This document shows positions 22,479 through 34,353 of a stretch of DNA of 64,000 nucleotides, one piece after another. Position 1 is the first letter of the stretch. The number at the start of each line of letters is the position of its first letter. The position numbers and the translations under genes are program-made. Source of the DNA: Xenopus tropicalis (Eukaryota; Chordata; Amphibia; Anura; Pipidae). The stretch covers positions 136,865,506 to 136,929,505 of the forward strand of contig NC_030681.2 of assembly GCF_000004195.4 (NCBI RefSeq). Direction: 5' to 3'. The notes under the pieces are model-generated. The model made no database searches, was not told where the DNA came from, and saw nothing but the letters and a program-made list of their open reading frames with translations.

Positions 22479-23335
22479 CTTCTACTCCAAACTTCCAAAC
22501 CTCAAATCTTTCTTAAATTTGCAATTTTGATTACATTTCTAAAATAGGCCTCAATGCTTGCATTTTACAGCATCTTATTTCCCTTATGTTATTATGTAAT
22601 GAAATAAATCACCCTATCAATGAATGGCAGAGGTCTATGGATCAGTTTGATGCCCAGTATGCATAGTGTTACCAAAGTATCTAGCATGTAGAGATCCCCC
22701 AAAAGCAAAATAGCTCATAGAAATCGTAATGGAGGTCATCATCTACTTCAAAATCAAAACATTTACTGCATTTTATGTGGAATAAAGGCACAAAGAAATG
22801 TTTACCCCAGAAAACCAGTACACCTTCTCCCAAATCCAAAATAGGCAAATATGTGTTTCTACTCAAACTACCAAGCCACAAAGTCTTTCTAAAATTAGCA
22901 GTTATCTGAAATATCTAAAAATCACCTCAGCGCTTGCATTGCACAGCATCTTATCTCCCACATATCATTAGACATCATAAATACAGTATGAATGCCAGAG
23001 GTTCGCAGAACAGTTTGATGCTTAGAATGCATCATGTTATCAAAGCCTCTGGCATGCTGAGCCCCTAAAAAGAGAATTGTGCCTTGCCATAGTGGTCATT
23101 TCAGCTACTGCAAGCCACATTCTGCAGAATCCAAAATAGGTAATTATCTTTCTATGCCAAATTACCAAGCCACAAAGCCAGATTTACCAGTTTTAAAGAA
23201 ATATTTGGAACTTGTCTCAAAGCTTACATTTTACAGCATCTTATCTCTCACATGTCATAGGTACTACGATGAATTGTCATAAATATGAATGCCATGGGTC
23301 AACAGAACAATTTGATGCCCAATAACATAAGATAA
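22479..23335. repeat. decayed tandem repeat, three copies
   Basis: The landmark ACAGCATCTTAT occurs at 22567, 22943 and 23233. Each is preceded by a TCCAAAATAGG / ACCAAGCCACAAAG-like segment and followed by a GAATG(G/C)CAGAGGT..CAGTTTGATGCCCA-like segment. Spacings of 376 and 290 show indels between copies; identity is roughly 70-75% by eye. Non-coding. Confidence 0.75.
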
Positions 23336-24145
23336 CAATAAATCAAAGTTAAACTAAAATATAGATATACTGCTTTCCACATCCTGTTTTTAATACATAC
23401 AACTTTAAGATATTAGTAATTTATGTACTTTTGTGTCATAAAGAAAGTAGTTAAAAAAGAGGCAAGAATTCTTCAGAACTTTTTCTTCTCAACTACAAAG
23501 AAGTTCTCTTAGTGTCTGTTGAGATCAGCTAGTAAGCACAATTTATAAAAGAGTGAATGACTAACCCCTGTAACCATTTTTAATGACCCTAAAATAAAGT
23601 GCTTGGAGCAACATCTGTCCCAGCAGCTGGGTTCTCTGCATGAGTGGGCAGAGCGACACATTGGGACAAATTCTCTTCTCCCTTTTGACAGAAACAATTG
23701 CAGCAGATCATTTTTATTGTAATCAATTTAGGTACAGTTTCTTGGAAACCATCTGTGTAGTGTTCATAGATTGTGCTTAAGAATTTAAATGTGTATATTT
23801 TTGGTTGCTTGATGTAGCATCTGCTAATGACCACATACGTTCTATTTTCTATGCAGAAAGCTGTTCTCTTGCAAGGAGATTAGTAAAATAAGTACTCAAT
23901 GTGGTAGCTTTAACTCCCAATAAACTCCCTTAGATACCATATAGAACAAATTCCAATCCAATCACAAGATTCTGAAATCCTAGCAAAGACTGAAAGGTTC
24001 AGAAAACCATGGATAAAGTACAGTATTTTACACATATATATATATTTTAATTTTTTTACCCTCATAAGTGTATATTGTCAGAGTCATGTGTATTACATCA
24101 CATACACCTAATTCCTTGGCTGCTGGTGGCAGGTGTTTACATTTA
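23336..24145. other. non-coding, no feature recognised
   Basis: AT-rich, short ORFs only. A (TA)n run lies near 24033-24045. Confidence 0.5.
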
Positions 24146-24153
24146 TGATTCAT

Positions 24154-24444
24154 GCAGAGTCGGACTGGTGTACCTGGAGCCAACTGGGTATCCAACTGAA
24201 GGGCCCACCACCCAGCCACTGAAATGACCACCACCCTCCCCGCTCCCACACTGCTACCAAAAATGCCTCTTCTGCTCCGCTGCACTACTCAGTTGCTGTA
24301 AAAAATAAAGATGGCTGGGCTTTCCAATTTGGAATAAGTGGAAGTGGTGGCTGCTGGGGGCATCTGGCTTGCAAGCAGGTGGGAGGGCCCAACAGGGGGC
24401 TTAATGGGTTTTTTCAGGTATCCTGGTGGGCCAGTCCAACCCTG
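24154..24444. mobile_element. hAT MITE, GTCGGACTGG type
   Basis: CAGAGTCGGACTGG and CCAGTCCAACCCTG are inverted repeats. The 8-bp flanks GATTCATG (24146-24153) and GATACATG (24445-24452) match 7 of 8. GGGCCCACC and GGTGGGCC subterminal motifs tie it to 57317. The interior is non-coding. Confidence 0.85.
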
Positions 24445-24452
24445 GATACATG

Positions 24453-26300
24453 CCTGGACCTCCCATGCCAAAGTTCCTTCTTCATCCTTGCATAATAGCC
24501 TAAACACAAAAGTCGAAGAACATTTACCTTCTCATAACACATGCAGATGGGTGCTGGACTTCCTTACATCCCCTAGAAGTTCAGGATTGGATGATAAGAA
24601 ATATAATTTATGAAGCTCCAGGGACCTCCATCTGCCACCATCTATAGTCTGAATTAGCTCTTCATATTTTACATCATTGTAAAATGTAGGTATTATTCAT
24701 TAATCTTGGTAGAGAAGTCAACAGTTAGAATTTACAATTCCAATTTAATATTTTCAAAAGTTTGAATAGTCTTCAAAAGGCTACATTTATTGATACTTAT
24801 ATTCCCAATGTCCTTCACTTTTTACTTAAAAAAAAAAAAGATCTGTAGTTGCAGCTGAAGCAAAGCGTTTCTCCTCTGCTGGCACTTCAAATGTGAATTC
24901 ATCTGTGACTTTCACTCCTATTAGGCAAACAGTTTATGCTATAATAACAGTCTGCTTCAGAAGAAAACTCTATCCATCAGTGACCCGCAGCTCCAATCTG
25001 TCTGCAGAAGAGGCTAAAATAAAAATACAGTTGTCACAATAAAATACAATTGTCTGTGCACAGTACACAAACAAGCCATGGTGGTGAAGACTAAAATAGA
25101 CTTTTTCAAATGCAAATAGTCCACTCTGATACAAATAAATTGTATCTATTCTTTGTACAGAGCAGAACATAATATTTCATTGCAGCTTAAAGACAGAACA
25201 TTATGTTCTGACATGGGTTGGTGTACAAAGTATTATTATTGTTATAAAGTTGTAGTTGGTGGATGTCTACACAGCAGACACAGCAGACCATGAGAGTAAA
25301 AAGCAGATATAGGGCACATGTCTTGGCATTTTTTTAGTCCACTGTGCTTACTGCTTCATAGCAACCTGTGATTTAGAGCATGGTGGAGTGTGCTCCATAA
25401 AATTTGAAATGATTGCTACTATAAAATGCCAAACTTGAAGATAATCGATTTTCTAGAGGATGTTACTGAAAGCTCAAAAGTAGAGGCAAATCTTATAAGG
25501 GGATATAGAGTTTTGAAACTTGGTATAGGCAGAGAAAGTGCCTGAAAGATGCTAGAATTTAGACTTAAATTCAAGGTAATCATTTGCATGGTGCATTAAA
25601 ATATAGTAGCGATAAAAGTGAATGGGGATTTTACTGTTAACGAGCAAATATTGTCCATTTTTTGCCTATTTTGGATATCAACCTAAACAAATCTATGAGA
25701 ACAGACCATATACACCTTTGACCTATACAACTGGTAAATCTTGGTTACTCACTACTAATTGCAGGAAAATGGAAGTCTGAATATCATACTGAATGGTACA
25801 AATAAACTGGAATACTTCAATACCAGAAAAAAATCACCTATTACACAAAAATGATTTAAAATGGTCCCTCTGGAACTCCACAACTTCAAAACATACTTAT
25901 GGACTGAATGATTTGCCTGATGTCCCTATAAACCACAGTGCCTAAGTATTCTTATATCCCCCCCCCCCTTTTTTCTAGTACTTAACTCATTCTTTCCTTC
26001 CAAATTTTTTCCTAGTTTTTTTTTACATATCTGTTCTGTTCCTTATTTTCTGTTCTGTATTTTTTCTCCCCCTACTTCTCTTAGTTTTATACTGTGTTGA
26101 AGTAACAGTACTGGTAACGATTTGTTTTTCTTTCTATTTTATTAATGGTAATTGGTGTTGCATTACCTTGACCCTGCTCTGACCATTGATGTATTAAGGA
26201 TTTACCTTTATATTTCGTTGCCTATCTTCAACAATGCAAAAATAAAATTATAAGTAAGAATGTAAGAGTCATTGGTCTCACAGAAGCAATTCTCAGATTA
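24453..26300. other. non-coding; possible retroelement 3' end near 26250
   Basis: 24530-25640 is unrecognised. 25640-26255 drifts into pyrimidine-rich sequence with a C-run at 25960-25970 and ends AACAATGCAAAAATAAAATT, which could be the 3' end of a poly(A) LINE. No reading frame supports this. Confidence 0.35.
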
Positions 26301-27019
26301 TACCCCTGTATTCCCTCACTTGTACTGAGAGCTATCTCCCATACCCCTGTATTCCCTCACTTGTACTGAGAGCTATCTCCCCTACCCCTGTATTCCCTCA
26401 CTTGTACTGAGAGCTATCTCCCCTACCCCTGTATTCCCTCACTTGTACTGAGAGCTATCTCCCCTACCCCTGTATTCCCTCACTTGTACTGAGAGCTATC
26501 CCCCCTACCCCTGTATTCCCTCACTTGTACTGAGAGCTATCTCCCCTACCCCTGTATTCCCTCACTTGTACTGAGAGCTATCTCCCCTACCCCTGTATTC
26601 CCTCACTTGTACTGAGAGCTATCTCCCATACCCCTGTATTCCCTCACTTGTACTGAGAGCTATCTCCCCTACCCCTGTATTCCCTCACTTGTACTGAGAG
26701 CTATCCCCCCTACCCCTGTATTCCCTCACTTGTACTGAGAGCTATCTCCCCTACCCCTGTATTCCCTCACTTGTACTGAGAGCTATCTCCCATACCCCTG
26801 TATTCCCTCACTTGTACTGAGAGCTATTCCCCATACCCCTGTATTCCCTCACTTGTACTGAGAGCTATCTCCCATACCCCTGTATTCCCTCACTTGTACT
26901 AAAAGCTATCCCCCATACCCCTGTATTCCCTCACTTGTACTGAGAGCTATCTCCCATACCCCTGTATTCCCTCACTTGTACTGAGAGCTATCTCCCATAA
27001 CCCTGTATTCCCTCACTTG
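26301..27019. repeat. 41-bp minisatellite, about 17.5 units
   Basis: The unit starts CCCCTGTATTCCCTCACTTG and continues TACTGAGAGCTATCTCCCATA. Variants are TCTCCCC, TCCCCCC and TTCCCC, plus one ACTAAAAGC unit. Copies are nearly identical, so expansion or homogenisation is recent. The array ends exactly where a CR1 remnant begins at about 27020. Units are contiguous, so this is not CRISPR. Confidence 0.95.
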
Positions 27020-27348
27020 CTAAGAATCCATCCAGGCCCTTCTTAAAGCTATATAATGTATCAGCCAATACTGATTCAGGGAGGGAATTCCACAACTTCA
27101 CAGCTCTCACAGTAAAAAATCCTTTCCAAATATTTAAACGGAACCTCCCTTCTTCTAAACGGAGTGGGTGCCCTCGTGCCGTTGGAAGGACCTACTGGTA
27201 AATCAAGCATTAGAAAGGTTATTATATGATATCCTTATATATTTATACATAGTTATCATGTCACCTCTTAAGCGCCTCTTCTCCAGTGTAAACAGACCCA
27301 ACTTGGCCAGTCTTTCTTCATAACTGAGACTTTCCACACCCTTTAACA
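27020..27348 (-). pseudogene. CR1-like LINE C-terminal remnant
   Basis: The reverse strand decodes with interruptions to a CR1 C-terminus: a LGLFTLEKRRLRGDMIT-like segment near 27260-27310, a GFFTVRAVKLWNSLPE-like segment near 27080-27130 and FKKGLDGFL near 27025-27050. It is diverged relative to the copies at 9690 and 43123, so it is an older or different CR1 subfamily. Stops and indels are frequent. Confidence 0.75.
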
Positions 27349-28359
27349 ATTAAAACCCTATTGATAGCCATTTAAAATAAACTAAATATGCATGATCTGG
27401 TCTGGTCATTGCTTGATATGAACAGTAAGTTCTGTAAGTTTCTAGGAAAGTTTGTGCTACCTAGTTGACCCCCTTCCCCTCTCAGATTAAAATTTGACCT
27501 GGCACTGTACCCACTGTCCCACACTGTACCCCCTGGTAGAGGCCCTTTCTGCAAAACTCAAGTGCAGTCTCTTTCACTTGCCAGTATTACCTAGGGACCC
27601 TTGTCTTTTAATTCCAAAATGAAGTCCCGCCCTCTTTTTAACCATCTTTTAACAACTTCCAAAAAATCTAAAACATCTAAAATATGCCCATACGGTCTCA
27701 GAACCACAGTGTAAATAATACATATTTTAAAATTAAAATGTTTTCTAGAAACAATATAAAAATTATCCCCCATATATAATAACAAGGCACTAAGGTTGCC
27801 CAGGAGCAGTACCAGCCCAACCTATAGCAACCGGTAAGATGTTTGCTTTAAACAGGTGGCTAGTAATGCTTCCTGCTGATTGGTTGCTATGGGTTACCTG
27901 GGAACCTCAGACTTGTGGAAATGCACAAAAAGCATTTATATTTTGTGTGGCATCACAGTATAATACTGTAATCTAGATTTATATTAAATTAGACTTATAT
28001 GCACTCACAACAAGAAGCCCAACTTGGCCCATGTAGCACCCCTTGAGGTGCTTGTTGTATATTACCAGCCTTGGTCACACTGTAAAGGCACTTCGTCTTC
28101 TACAGAACTTTTCTATTCAGTAAGCTTTTTCCTTGGTGTTATGTTTCATCTACAGGAGATGATAGTTATGCGTCTTGAATTTTATTCCTGGAACAATTAT
28201 TGTAAAGGCCTATCTCACTCAAGCATAAATTCTGGGGAAACAGCAAGCAGCAATTAGGAAATTATGGGACAAGTATATATATATACCTGTTTTATGTAAT
28301 AGTACAGCACCCTGCAATAGAACAAAACGTCCCCAACAGGTTCCGATATCCTTGCATAT
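27349..28359. other. non-coding; small MITE near 27790-27915
   Basis: AAGGTTGCCCAGGAGC at about 27792 and CCTGGGAACCTC at about 27897 are inverted and may bound a roughly 120-bp MITE. Otherwise nothing is recognised. Confidence 0.4.
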
Positions 28360-28527
28360 AAAATAAGTTCAAGAATGGACAGCACACACTTGAAAGTGCA
28401 AAAAGTATATTAATAGATCAAATTCATACTGTACACAAAATGCACAAAATGTTTACAGTATGAATTTGATCTTTTAATATACTTTTTGCCCTTTAAAGTG
28501 TGTGCTGTCCATTCTTGAACTTATTTT
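28360..28527. repeat. long hairpin, 74-bp arms, 20-base loop
   Basis: The arm 28360-28433 (AAAATAAGTTCAAGAATGGA onward) and the arm 28454-28527 are reverse complements with about three mismatches over 74 bp. The near-identity implies recent formation or selection on pairing. The termini resemble foldback or Penelope-like terminal sequences. A (TA)n microsatellite follows directly. Confidence 0.9.

Positions 28528-28528
<1 letters not shown>

Positions 28529-28584
<56 letters not shown>
28529..28584. repeat. (TA)n microsatellite
   Basis: About 55 bases of alternating TA with one TTTA interruption. Confidence 0.9.
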
Positions 28585-28848
28585 AAGATTTCTAGTTCAT
28601 TTCCTCATCTCTAGCTGATTTGCTGGTCTGATAATTACCATGTAAGAGCAACTTTCCATCAGCCTGTTGTAGTTTAGAACTTTCTTTTATATATAAAGAA
28701 TAATATTGTGGGTGTAAGACACTAATATAATGTTATTGTGATCTTAATAAAGAATCATTTGTTTCTATTGTTGGAAAAAAAATCAATTTTTTAATAAAAC
28801 ACCAAAAACTAAACAAATATTAACCAATATGTACTGATAAGATATATA

Positions 28849-29056
28849 CAGTGGTGTGAAAAACTATTTGCCCCCTTCCTGATTTCTTATTCTTTTGCAT
28901 GTTTGTCACACTTAAATGTTTCTGCTCATCAAAAACCGTTAACTATTAGTCAAAGATAACATAATTGAACACAAAATGCAGTTTTTAAATGAAGGTTTAC
29001 GTTATTAAGGGAGAAAAAAAACTGCAAATCTACATGGCCCTGTGTGAAAAAGTGAC
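28849..29056 (+). repeat. left terminal inverted repeat of Tc1 element
   Basis: It starts CAGTGGTGTGAAAAACTATT and ends near GGCCCTGTGTGAAAAAGTGA. It pairs with 30272-30478. Confidence 0.9.
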
Positions 29057-29232
29057 TTGTTAAAAAATAACTTAACTGTGGTTTATCAATTTCAATTTTC
29101 AATTTCAATATCAATTTCTGTAGTCACCCCCAGGCCTGATTACTGCCACACCTGTTTCAATCAAGAAATCACTTAAATAGGAGCTACCTGACACAGAGAA
29201 GTAGACCAAAAGCACCTCAAAAGCTAGACATC

Positions 29233-30259
29233 ATGCCAAGATCCAAAGAAATTGAGGAACAAATGAGAACAAAAGTAATTGAGATCTATCAGTCTGGTAA
29301 AGGTTATAAAGCCATTTCTAAAGCTTTGGGACTCCAGCGAACCACAGTGAGAGCCATTATCCACAAATGGCAAAAACATGGAACAGTGGTGAACCTTCCC
29401 AGGAGTGGCCGGCCGACCGACCAAAATTACCCCAAGAGCGCAGAGACAACTCATCCGAGAGGCCACAAAAGACCCCAGGACAACATCTAAAGAACTGCAG
29501 GCCTCACTTGCCTCAATTAAGGTCAGTGTTCACGACTCCACCATAAGAAAGAGACTGGGCAAAAACGGCCTGCATGGCAGATTTCCAAGGCGCAAACCAC
29601 TTTTAAGCAAAAAGAACATTATGGCTCGTCTCAATTTTGCTAAAAAACATCTCAATGATTGCCAAGACTTTTGGGAAAATATCTTGTGGACCGACGAGAC
29701 AAAAGTTGAACTTTTTGGAAGGTGCGTGTCCCGTTACATCTGGCGTAAAAGTAACACAGCATTTCAGAAAAAGAACATCATACCAACAGTAAAATATGGT
29801 GGCGGTAGTGTGATGGTCTGGGATTGTTTTGCTGCTTCAGGACCTGGAAGGCTTGCTGTGATAGATGGAACCATGAATTCTACTGTCTACCAAAAAATCC
29901 TGAAGGAGAATGTCCGGCCATCTGTTCGTCAACTCAAGCTGAAGCGATCTTGGGTGCTGCAGCAGGACAATGACCCAAAACACACCAGCAAATCCACCTC
30001 TGAATGACTGAAGAAAAACAAAATGAAGACTTTGGAGTGGCCTAGTCAAAGTCCTGACCTGAATCCTATTGAGATGTTGTGGCATGACCTTAAAAAGGCG
30101 GTTCATGCTAGAAAACCCTCAAATAAAGCTGAATTACAACAATTCTGCAAAGATGAGTGGGCCAAAATTCCTCCAGAGCGCTGTAAAAGACCCATTGCAA
30201 GTTATCGCAAACGCTTGATTGCAGTTATTGCTGCTAAGGGTGGCCCAACCAGTTATTAG
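29233..30259 (+). pseudogene. Tc1-family transposase, frameshift plus nonsense
   Basis: DD34E cut-and-paste transposase. The start at 29233 (MPRSKEIEEQMR) matches the family's usual start. Residues 1-60 hold a paired-like helix-turn-helix (KAISKALGLQRTTVRAIIHK), followed by the GRPT hook. A four-base duplication (GACC GACC, 29415-29422) then shifts the frame. The catalytic core continues in the second frame from about 29405: WTDETKVELFG (first Asp), GGGSVMVWDCF, QQDNDPKHTS (second Asp) and, after a TGA stop at 30005-30007 where the family has Trp, SPDLNPIEMLWHDLK (Glu). It ends GGPTSY at 30259. All three acidic residues survive, so only these two lesions are obvious. Confidence 0.95.
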
Positions 30260-30271
30260 GTTCAGGGGGCA

Positions 30272-30478
30272 ATTACTTTTTCACACAGGGCCATGTAGGT
30301 TTGGATTTTTTTTCTCCCTAAATAATAAAAACCCTCATTTAAAAACTGCATTTTGTGTTTACTTATGTTATCTTTGACTAATAGTTAACGGTTTTTGATG
30401 AGCAGAAACATTTAAGTGTGACAAACATGCAAAAGAATAAGAAATCAGGAAGGGGGCAAATAGTTTTTCACACCACTG
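30272..30478 (-). repeat. right terminal inverted repeat of Tc1 element
   Basis: It is the reverse complement of 28849-29056 with scattered substitutions, ending TTTTTCACACCACTG before the TA duplication. Confidence 0.9.
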
Positions 30479-30480
30479 TA

Positions 30481-31300
30481 TATATATATTGGAAAAGGTT
30501 AAGGAGAAAACACAACAAAAGAGCTGTATAAAAGATAAAAGGCCTTGCTGCAAAGTGACACCAAAATAAAAAAAAAAAATCCTTTCAATGCAAAGGCAAC
30601 AAAAGAATAATTATGGAGCTTTCTTTTTTATTATCCTATGTGCATTAGACATGTGCATCTATTTATTTGCTACTGAGATGTACAGTAATTGTGCTCTGAA
30701 GATAGCACCAGGTGCATAAGGGTGACCTCACACACAGGATCGGTAGCTGACATCCATCACACTTTGAATTTTTGGATTTCATCATTTCCTGCTCTTTCTA
30801 AGGGGATCACAGCACCTGGCCCTCACAGCTGTAGTTCATTTAGAAAGCAATTTGAAAACTGAGAAAAAAAGGCAAATGACATCTTGCTGCCTCAGCCTTG
30901 TCATTAAGTATAGCAGAATGGCCCTCATTTATGAGACACATGGCTAAAAATTAATATCTGTCTGTGTTTTCTAGAGCAAAAGATTTTGAAACAAAAGGTT
31001 TTCAAAGGCCAATGAATAATTAGCTTTTCAGCAATGACAAATGGAAAAAAATAAGTCTTTGTCTATGGAAGAGCAGGAGTTGAAATGTGGCTTTACCATT
31101 CACAGGATAAAATATAGCTGGCTGTGGTGTAGATGTGAGGCTTAAACAGGATGATCTTTGAATACTCAACCTTACGTGCAATAATATCTTGTTTCCACCA
31201 TAATGGCATGCTAAAAAGAAAATAGGTCGGAATTCAGTTTTTAGTGTTTTTTTCTTAACACGGCAAGATGGAGCAAAATACACTCGCACTGTAAATAACC
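30481..31300. promoter_or_regulatory. repeat-free block, candidate conserved non-coding element
   Basis: After a short (TA)n and an A-run, 30650-31020 has no recognised repeats, balanced composition and dense candidate sites (ACAGCTG E-box, CACCAGGTG, TTCATTTAGAAAGCAATTTG, GCCTTGTCATTAAG). It reads like vertebrate conserved non-coding DNA. This is inference; no alignment was available. Confidence 0.3.
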
Positions 31301-33318
31301 ATGTAACGATAATTTTACACCCAAATGTGACAATTCAACCCACATGTAAATGCATAATTTGAAAGCTCAGGTGTGAATGCCGTATGCGAAAGCTCTGGTG
31401 CCACTATTGATATAAAAAGAATATAAAAGGGTAATGGGAGATGCCAAAAATGTAAAACACTTTGAATTTGGCCAGTACTATTTGAAAATGATGGAAACAA
31501 AAAGAAGTCCATAGAATATGAATGTAGTTAGTAGAATTGCATTAACTACGCAAAGTAAACTGGAAATTGCATTCCTGGCCTGCTTTTAGAATTAAATTAA
31601 ACTCCCCTATCCACCTCAAGGGACTTGGGTTACACTAACTTTGATCAGGAGATTTCCTCCATAACAATACCTCCTTCTGCCATGGGATAAGTCCCTGGTT
31701 CCCTACCATTGCCCTTTCTATTGGGTAAGTGGAATCAGGACTCCTCTTAGCTTGTGCTGTAAAAAAACATTTTGGTTTTTCTTTATTTATTTTTAATGCT
31801 TCTTTTGTTTTTGTTGTGGGAAGAAAAGGAACGTTTACCAGTTCTTTACATGAACACAAAAAAAGCATTATTGTGGTTGGTAAAAGGAAACTTCACTTGG
31901 AGCATTCTACCCCTCTGACAAAGAAGGGTGTGTAGGCACAACTGCTTAGGACTTAATAATAACCTAATGAGGTTATAATACATTTTTGCAATGGTAGGGG
32001 TTGGGGGTCTGTCCTGATGCTGAGCATACTTCTTGTCCTTTTCCCAACCAACTGGTGATTTGTGTAAGGGTCAAAGGTATCACTCTAGCAGAGGCTCCCA
32101 AACTGTGGGACTAGCCCCACTAGAGGACAAAAAGGGGATTGATAGCCCAATTTAAAATCCAGTTTAGGTTAAAGTTCTCAATGTTTTCAATTTTGTTGAA
32201 CCTGTGAGAAATGAAAGTGCCTTTGGAAAAAAAATTGAAGGTATGATGAGACCTCCATTTGGTTTTTAACATGTTCAGTTTTAGGTTTCCCTTCATCGTC
32301 CAGTTTAAAATTTACATAAGCCCTGAATGTGATTGAGAATCAAGCACTTTTTTTTTTTTATTAAACCAACAGGCAATCTCTTTAAGAGCAAAAATAGAGT
32401 GTTGGACATATTGATGTTGATAACTAACTCATTTTTAAAGCCTGGGCAGCATGTATGGCTTTCTGTTCTTTACACTTTCCATTAAGCTCTTCAGGTGGAG
32501 TCATGAAGTGCAGCTCTTTACAGCACTGCATTTATGAAAGGTGTACATGGGCAGCAGGAGGGAGTCCCCTGGAATGCCCCCTAGATTGCATGCCATTCAC
32601 AAGCTAAGGAGTGGTTTTGGAAACAAGGAGTTGAAGGATCTTTGTAGTTGTCATCTGCTCAACAGCAGTTTCTCCACAAATGCTACTTTGCATGGACTTA
32701 GTAATGTGAGTATGGACTTAAAGCAGCTCTTCCAAAAATCTTAGAAGCAAAATAATGAAACTGAAGGTCAATAACTTGAACAGATGGAAGGGTCTGGGTT
32801 AGTCATTAGTATAGTATATAGCAGATAGCAGGGACATTAGTAGAAGAGATGAAAAACTAAAGATGAGGATATTGCTGGTATAACATAGGGAAGAGATAAG
32901 AAGGGTTTTTAAGCTGGCATTTAGCTGAAGGAGAAGTTGCAATAAGATAAGTAGAAGTGATAATTTTTAGTTGCCTTTAGAAATAAGCACAGAAAAACAC
33001 AAGTTTCTGAGGCATTCAGGCTACCAGTAGACCAGAAAAATGTATCTTACTTTGTGTATTTATGCTTTTTAAATTGAAAAGTGCTTAATTGCTTCTAATT
33101 TTTCTTTCCTTTTCTTGGAAAAAATCATAGAAAACATATGAAATATTTTGCAACTGGATCCATTTCAAATGGCGATGCTTTGGTCCATATATCAATGATA
33201 CAATTTTGGGCTATTATTAAAGGGTTATGTTTGAACAGCGAGGTTTAAGATGAAAAATATTTGGACTAAAAGTATTGTCTATGCCAAATGATGATGATGA
33301 ACTGTGTAACTGGAACAC
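31301..33318. other. non-coding; hAT-like end near 32090
   Basis: CAGAGGCTCCCAAACTGTGG at 32090-32109 resembles a Charlie-type hAT terminus without a visible partner. The rest is unrecognised AT-rich sequence with short unsupported ORFs. Confidence 0.4.
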
Positions 33319-33320
33319 TA

Positions 33321-34351
33321 GGGGGGCACATTTACTAACCCACGAATCCGAATCCGAATTGGAAAAATTCCGATTGGAAAAAGAACATTTTGCGACTTTT
33401 TCGTATTTTTTGCAATTTTTTTCGGCGCCTTTATGACTTTTTGGAAATTGTTGCGACTTTTTCGTTACCAATACGATTTGCACGAAAAAACGCGAGTTTT
33501 TCGTAGCCATTACGATGCGCTTGTCGCAAATTTTTCGTATTGAGCGCTCGTAAGCGGCGGGCGAAACTTTCAGACTTAGCATGATTTTGGAAGCCTCCCA
33601 TAGGACTCAATGGCACCCTGCAGCTCCAACCCGGCCCAAGGAAAGTCTCCCATAGGGCTCAATGGCACTCTGCAGCTCCAACCTGGCCCAAGGAAAGTCT
33701 CCCATAGGGCTCAACGGCACTCTGCAGCTCCAACCCGGCCCAAGGAAAGCCTCCCATAGGGCTCAATGGCACTCTGCAGCTCCAACCCGGCCCAAGGAAA
33801 GTCTCCCATAGGGCTCAATGGCACTCTGCAGCTCCAACCCGGCCCAAGGAAAGCCTCCCATAGGGCTCAATGGCACTCTGCAGCTCCAACCTGGCCCAAG
33901 GAAAGTCTCCCATAGGGATCAATGGTACTCTGCAGCTCCAACCTGGCCCAAGGAAAGTCTCCCATAGGGCTCAATGGCACTCTGCAGCTCCAACCCGGCC
34001 CAAGGAAAGTCTCCCATAGGGCTCAATGGCACTCTGCAGCTCCAACCCGGCCCAAGGAAAGTCTCCCATAGGGCTCAATGGCACTCTGCAGCTCCAACCT
34101 GGCCCAAGAAAAGTCACCATACTGAAGCTTGAATGAATCCGAATCTTTCGTACTCGGCGCGAAGGCTACGAAAAAGTTGCGACTTTTCGCGCAAGTAGTA
34201 ACGCTACGAAAAATTCGCCAGATTTTGCGCAACATTCGGAATGGCAACGAAAAAGTTGCAACAATTTTCCGAAAAATCACCAAATACCGATCATTACGAA
34301 AAAACGCAATCAGACGCATTCGGCCCATTCGTGGGTTAGTAAATGTGCCCC
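33321..34351. mobile_element. MITE with GGGGCACATTTACTAA termini and internal minisatellite
   Basis: The left GGGGCACATTTACTAACC (within 33321-33345) and right GGTTAGTAAATGTGCCCC (34334-34351) are perfect or near-perfect inverted repeats about 25 bp long, bordered by TA. The arms inside are rich in CGAAAAA/TTTTTCG motifs. The centre is a 52-bp minisatellite. The superfamily is not certain (TA flanks favour Tc1/mariner). ORFs across it are not transposases. Confidence 0.8.
33590..34112. repeat. 52-bp minisatellite, about 10 units
   Basis: The unit includes TCTCCCATAGGGCTCAATGG, CACTCTGCAGCTCCAAC and CCGGCCCAAGGAAAG. Units are 94-100% alike with CCCGG/CCTGG and GTCTCC/GCCTCC variants. It lies wholly inside the MITE. 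Confidence 0.95.
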
Positions 34352-34353
34352 TA

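Larger units (their letters stand above)
28849..30478 (+). mobile_element. complete Tc1/mariner-type transposon, inactive
   Basis: A 1630-bp element bounded by TA (28847-28848 and 30479-30480). The termini begin CAGTGGTGTGAAAAACTATT and are inverted over about 208 bp with few mismatches, the long-TIR layout of one Tc1 subgroup. It encloses a single DD34E transposase gene that is broken. It inserted in a TA-rich tract, as Tc1 elements prefer. Family members with these termini are known widely in fishes and other aquatic vertebrates, which suggests horizontal spread; that is background knowledge, not shown here. Confidence 0.95.

Noticed and set aside
26301..27019. Possible CRISPR array
   Set aside because: Units are contiguous and nearly identical, with no unique spacers, in a vertebrate-like genome.
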